Under the pieces are notes generated by a model. The model saw only the letters and a list, made by a program, of their open reading frames with translations, did not search any database and had not been told where the DNA came from. Both the position numbers and the translations under genes were made by a program. 64,000 nucleotides of DNA from Treponema peruense (GTDB lineage Bacteria > Spirochaetota > Spirochaetia > Treponematales > Treponemataceae): assembly GCF_016117655.1 (NCBI RefSeq), contig NZ_CP064936.1, positions 558,001 to 622,000 of the forward strand, read 5' to 3'. Positions 61,352 through 64,000 of the stretch are shown here, in pieces. Position 1 is the stretch's first letter. Every line of letters starts with the position of its first letter.

Positions 61352-64000
61352 TTAATGTTCACTGTCCGGAATTAATTCTAAACTTCCGCAATCTACAAAA
61401 TCACAAGACACAACTTTAATTTCTTGAGTTACATCTGGAATATTATTTGATTTATAACGGAAAGTTACATAACCTAAAGGAATGTGATCAATTTGCCAAG
61501 AACCATCGTCATCTGTTGTTGTAGAAAATTTTTCAAAACCGTCGCCGTCAATTGTAATAGAAACAACATCTTTATAAGATTTTCCTTCTTCCCAGCCTGA
61601 AATGGAAAGTTTCCCTTTAACTGTTGCAGCAATTCCTTTCATTTCTACAGTCGGAACTCCATAAGTTGAATCTGTTAAAACTGTAAGAGTTTGGGCTTGC
61701 ATTGTAACTTTAAAATCTTCTTTAGTAAAACTAACGCCACCGGGATAATTTCCACTTGGAACGCTAAATTCATATCTTCCATCAATATCTGTTGTAGTTG
61801 TGTAATCTGTTCCAACTAATTCAACTTTAATGCCTGAATGATTTGTGCAGCCTTCAAGATTTACAATTCCTGCAATTTTTCCGGTTGCTTTTTTTAATTC
61901 AATTTTTTCAATTTCTATAGAAGAATTATCTGTTAAAGAAACAGAAGAACTTGTTTTAGAAACATAACCTTCAAAAGAATAAGACAAAATGTATTCACCC
62001 GGTGTCATTCCAGCTATTGCGTAAGTTCCGCTTGAATTAGAAAGGGCTGAATAAATTTCTGTAGTTTCCGTTATTTTTGTTGCAGTTATGCGAACTCCTG
62101 TAAAATCAGTTTTATTTTCTAAAATTACAGTTCCAAAAAGACTTCTCATACTTACCTTTAACATTTGATCGGAAGGAATAGAAACTTCTCCGCTAGAAAC
62201 AGTAAAAGGATCGCTAAGACTTGTATTATAACCAGAAATTGTTGCTTGAATGCGATAAGTTCCAGGTTTTATTCCAGATAAAGCATAATGCCCGTTTGAA
62301 TCTGTAACTGTTGAATAAGTTGTATCAGTATTTTGATTAGAAAGTAAAATTGAAATTCCTTCAAAGCTGTCTTTTCCTTCTAAAGTTACGTTTCCGCTAA
62401 CAATTCCTGCATTTGATTTTAAAACGACACTTTCTGCAACAGCAATTAAAGAAGATCCAACTTCAACTGTAACACCGGAATTTGTTAAAAACTCATTTCT
62501 TGAAATCGTAAGAATGTAAGTTCCCTGATTAAGTGAACTAAAATTGTAAACACCTTCAACATTTGTAACAGTGGTTTGTGTATCATTTGGATCATTTGCA
62601 TTTGTAATTAAAATAGAAGTTCCTTCAAATCCACTATCTTGTCCTTCTAAAACAACACTTCCTGTAACAGAATAAGTTGTTTTTTCCATTGTGCCAATTA
62701 AACCTAAATCTAAAGTTTCTCCCATTAAAACTACAATTTCAGAAGTTTTTATTTTTGAATAACCTACATAAGTTGCACTAATTGTCCAAGTTCCAGGCAT
62801 TACATTTTCAAAAGCAAAGTTACCTTCTTCATTTGTAAGAGCAAAAAGCATTTTTCCATTTGTATTTTCTGCTAAAACAGAAATACCGGTAAAATCACTT
62901 TTTCCATCGATTAAAACTTTTCCGTTTAAAGAACCGCCTATTACATAAAGACTTAAAAGAGGAACATTTGTAACCTTTGCACCAATAATTTGAATATCGC
63001 AAACAGTTTGACTTTCATAACCGTCTTTTATAAATTCAATTGTATATTTTCCAGGATAAACGTCCGTAACACCCCAAGATCCGTTTTTGTCTGTTATTGC
63101 AGAATAATTGTAAGAATTTGTACGGTCCGTTAAAACAACTTGAATTCCGCTAAAATCATCAATTTCATCGTTTAATAATACAGTTCCTTTTACAATTCCT
63201 TGACCAAAATATAAAGACAAAGCATCTGTAATTTCTGCAACAGGTGGATTTTCTTTATCTTCTTCTGACGCTTTAAGAAGAACATTTTCTTTTTGAGCAA
63301 AATTATAACCGGACAAAGTAGCCCTGATTGTATGTAATCCTTGTGGAACACCTAAAATTTCAAAATTACCGTTTTCATCAGTTAAAGCTACATAAGAAGT
63401 TCCAGGAATAAAAACAGAAATTCCTGAATTATCGCTTTCTTGTTCTCCTTTTACATTATACCTAAAAGCTTTTCCTTTTATTGAGCCGGTTGCATCAAGT
63501 TCAACTTCGCTTAAATCAACGCCGGCTCCTTCTTCAGGTTTTACATTTGAAATTTCAACCGCAACAATTGGATTTCCATTTTTATCAAATAAAGTTGCAT
63601 TATAATCTATAGCTCGGCTATTTTTACTTTCTTGAAACACAGAAGGTTTATTATTTGTAAAATAAAAAGAATAAGATTTTGAAGTGTCTAATCCGTCAAA
63701 ATAAAATTCTTCACCAACTTTTCCTTGTTTTACAACACCGGGTAAATCGTCGCTATAAATATAAATTTTTGAATCTTTTATAGCATTTTGAACATCTGGA
63801 CTTAAAGATGGAGAAAGTCCAATTTTACCTGTAACAACACCCAATTGACTTTGAGTTTTACCTGCATTTAAATTAAAAACGGCAGTTGCAACAGCACTTT
63901 TAGTTTTTAAATCTTTTGAATAAGTTACAGCTTTAATAGTTTTTGAACCAATAATTGAAAAAGATTCAGTGTACATAGAAGAAGACGAAGAAGGTTCACT
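61352..64000 (-). CDS. N-terminal and middle part of the giant repeat protein (5' end outside window)
   Basis: The frame is open to the window edge; the ATG at 63,976 is internal. After a chitobiase-type C-terminal domain (SIIGSKTIKAVTYSKDLKTK) it holds about nine successive beta repeats of 85-100 residues, each starting like GIVKGTVLLN, GSLNGKVLIDG, YSVTGSVVLEG or GIVSGNVTLEG and closing with a PG-Y-GY pattern such as IKPGTYRIQATISGYN. These are carboxypeptidase regulatory-like (Ig-like) domains, used as stiff spacers in surface proteins. It ends IPDSEH at 61,352; one more base near 61,360 would continue as DSGTLKGFALLNG into the downstream frame. Confidence 0.85.
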   Translation of the reverse strand, partial: SEPSSSSSMYTESFSIIGSKTIKAVTYSKDLKTKSAVATAVFNLNAGKTQSQLGVVTGKIGLSPSLSPDVQNAIKDSKIYIYSDDLPGVVKQGKVGEEFYFDGLDTSKSYSFYFTNNKPSVFQESKNSRAIDYNATLFDKNGNPIVAVEISNVKPEEGAGVDLSEVELDATGSIKGKAFRYNVKGEQESDNSGISVFIPGTSYVALTDENGNFEILGVPQGLHTIRATLSGYNFAQKENVLLKASEEDKENPPVAEITDALSLYFGQGIVKGTVLLNDEIDDFSGIQVVLTDRTNSYNYSAITDKNGSWGVTDVYPGKYTIEFIKDGYESQTVCDIQIIGAKVTNVPLLSLYVIGGSLNGKVLIDGKSDFTGISVLAENTNGKMLFALTNEEGNFAFENVMPGTWTISATYVGYSKIKTSEIVVLMGETLDLGLIGTMEKTTYSVTGSVVLEGQDSGFEGTSILITNANDPNDTQTTVTNVEGVYNFSSLNQGTYILTISRNEFLTNSGVTVEVGSSLIAVAESVVLKSNAGIVSGNVTLEGKDSFEGISILLSNQNTDTTYSTVTDSNGHYALSGIKPGTYRIQATISGYNTSLSDPFTVSSGEVSIPSDQMLKVSMRSLFGTVILENKTDFTGVRITATKITETTEIYSALSNSSGTYAIAGMTPGEYILSYSFEGYVSKTSSSVSLTDNSSIEIEKIELKKATGKIAGIVNLEGCTNHSGIKVELVGTDYTTTTDIDGRYEFSVPSGNYPGGVSFTKEDFKVTMQAQTLTVLTDSTYGVPTVEMKGIAATVKGKLSISGWEEGKSYKDVVSITIDGDGFEKFSTTTDDDGSWQIDHIPLGYVTFRYKSNNIPDVTQEIKVVSCDFVDCGSLELIPDSEH

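Noticed and set aside
58827-64000. Two separate adjacent genes rather than one split gene
   Set aside because: The downstream frame begins in the middle of a repeat, has no signal peptide, promoter or ribosome binding site, and one base restores a continuous repeat.

Overview
The window looks like a chromosomal segment of a host-associated Treponema (Spirochaetes). Reasons: an AT-rich, low-GC genome; many exported lipoproteins with spirochaetal-style lipoboxes; a starch-degrading lipoprotein cluster; AddAB and GatCAB; and above all a giant surface-type protein ending in a Treponema-like C-type-lectin variable domain. The genus assignment is inference from gene content; no rRNA or tRNA gene is visible.

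Layout. 1-9,290: a starch operon with three different GH13 lipoproteins (CGTase-like amylase, amylase with a C-terminal glucodextranase-type module, type I pullulanase), preceded by the end of a secreted hypothetical protein. 9,190-15,550: an accessory patch of toxin-antitoxin-like genes and DUF4143 ATPases. It contains three copies of the DNA that follows pulA, a broken second pullulanase tail, broken toxin genes and several short dispersed repeats, so it has been reshuffled repeatedly. 15,840-26,200: housekeeping genes (rsuA-type pseudouridine synthase, fhs, thrH, citramalate synthase and leuB for isoleucine/leucine-type synthesis), then a soluble hybrid histidine kinase convergent with a MATE exporter. 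26,200-33,765: addB-addA and a Fic protein. 33,890-38,915: two exported lipoproteins overlapping a GT2 glycosyltransferase, then an orphan RelB-type antitoxin with a decapitated PIN toxin. 38,929-56,260: ackA, a YgiQ radical SAM protein, gatCAB, the lolA-rodZ-rimO-pcrA operon, purB with a Gfo/Idh oxidoreductase, recQ and queH.

56,290-64,000 is accessory again: a frameshifted DUF4160 gene, an intact-ended IS1182-type element whose transposase needs a -1 frameshift on an A9 run, and a very long exported-type protein on the minus strand. That protein is made of nine or more carboxypeptidase-regulatory-like beta repeats, an Ig-like part, a right-handed beta-helix part and a C-terminal lectin-type domain. 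Its last 44 codons have the composition and codon pattern of a variable region (VR) of a diversity-generating retroelement (DGR), with a perfect inverted repeat just after the stop. No reverse transcriptase or template repeat is in the window, so this would be a remote target. A single missing base near 61,360 splits the gene into two frames.

A second theme is transcription: at least eight genes have a -10 box only 6-8 bp before the start codon and no ribosome binding site, which predicts leaderless mRNAs for housekeeping genes, a DUF4143 ATPase and the transposase alike.
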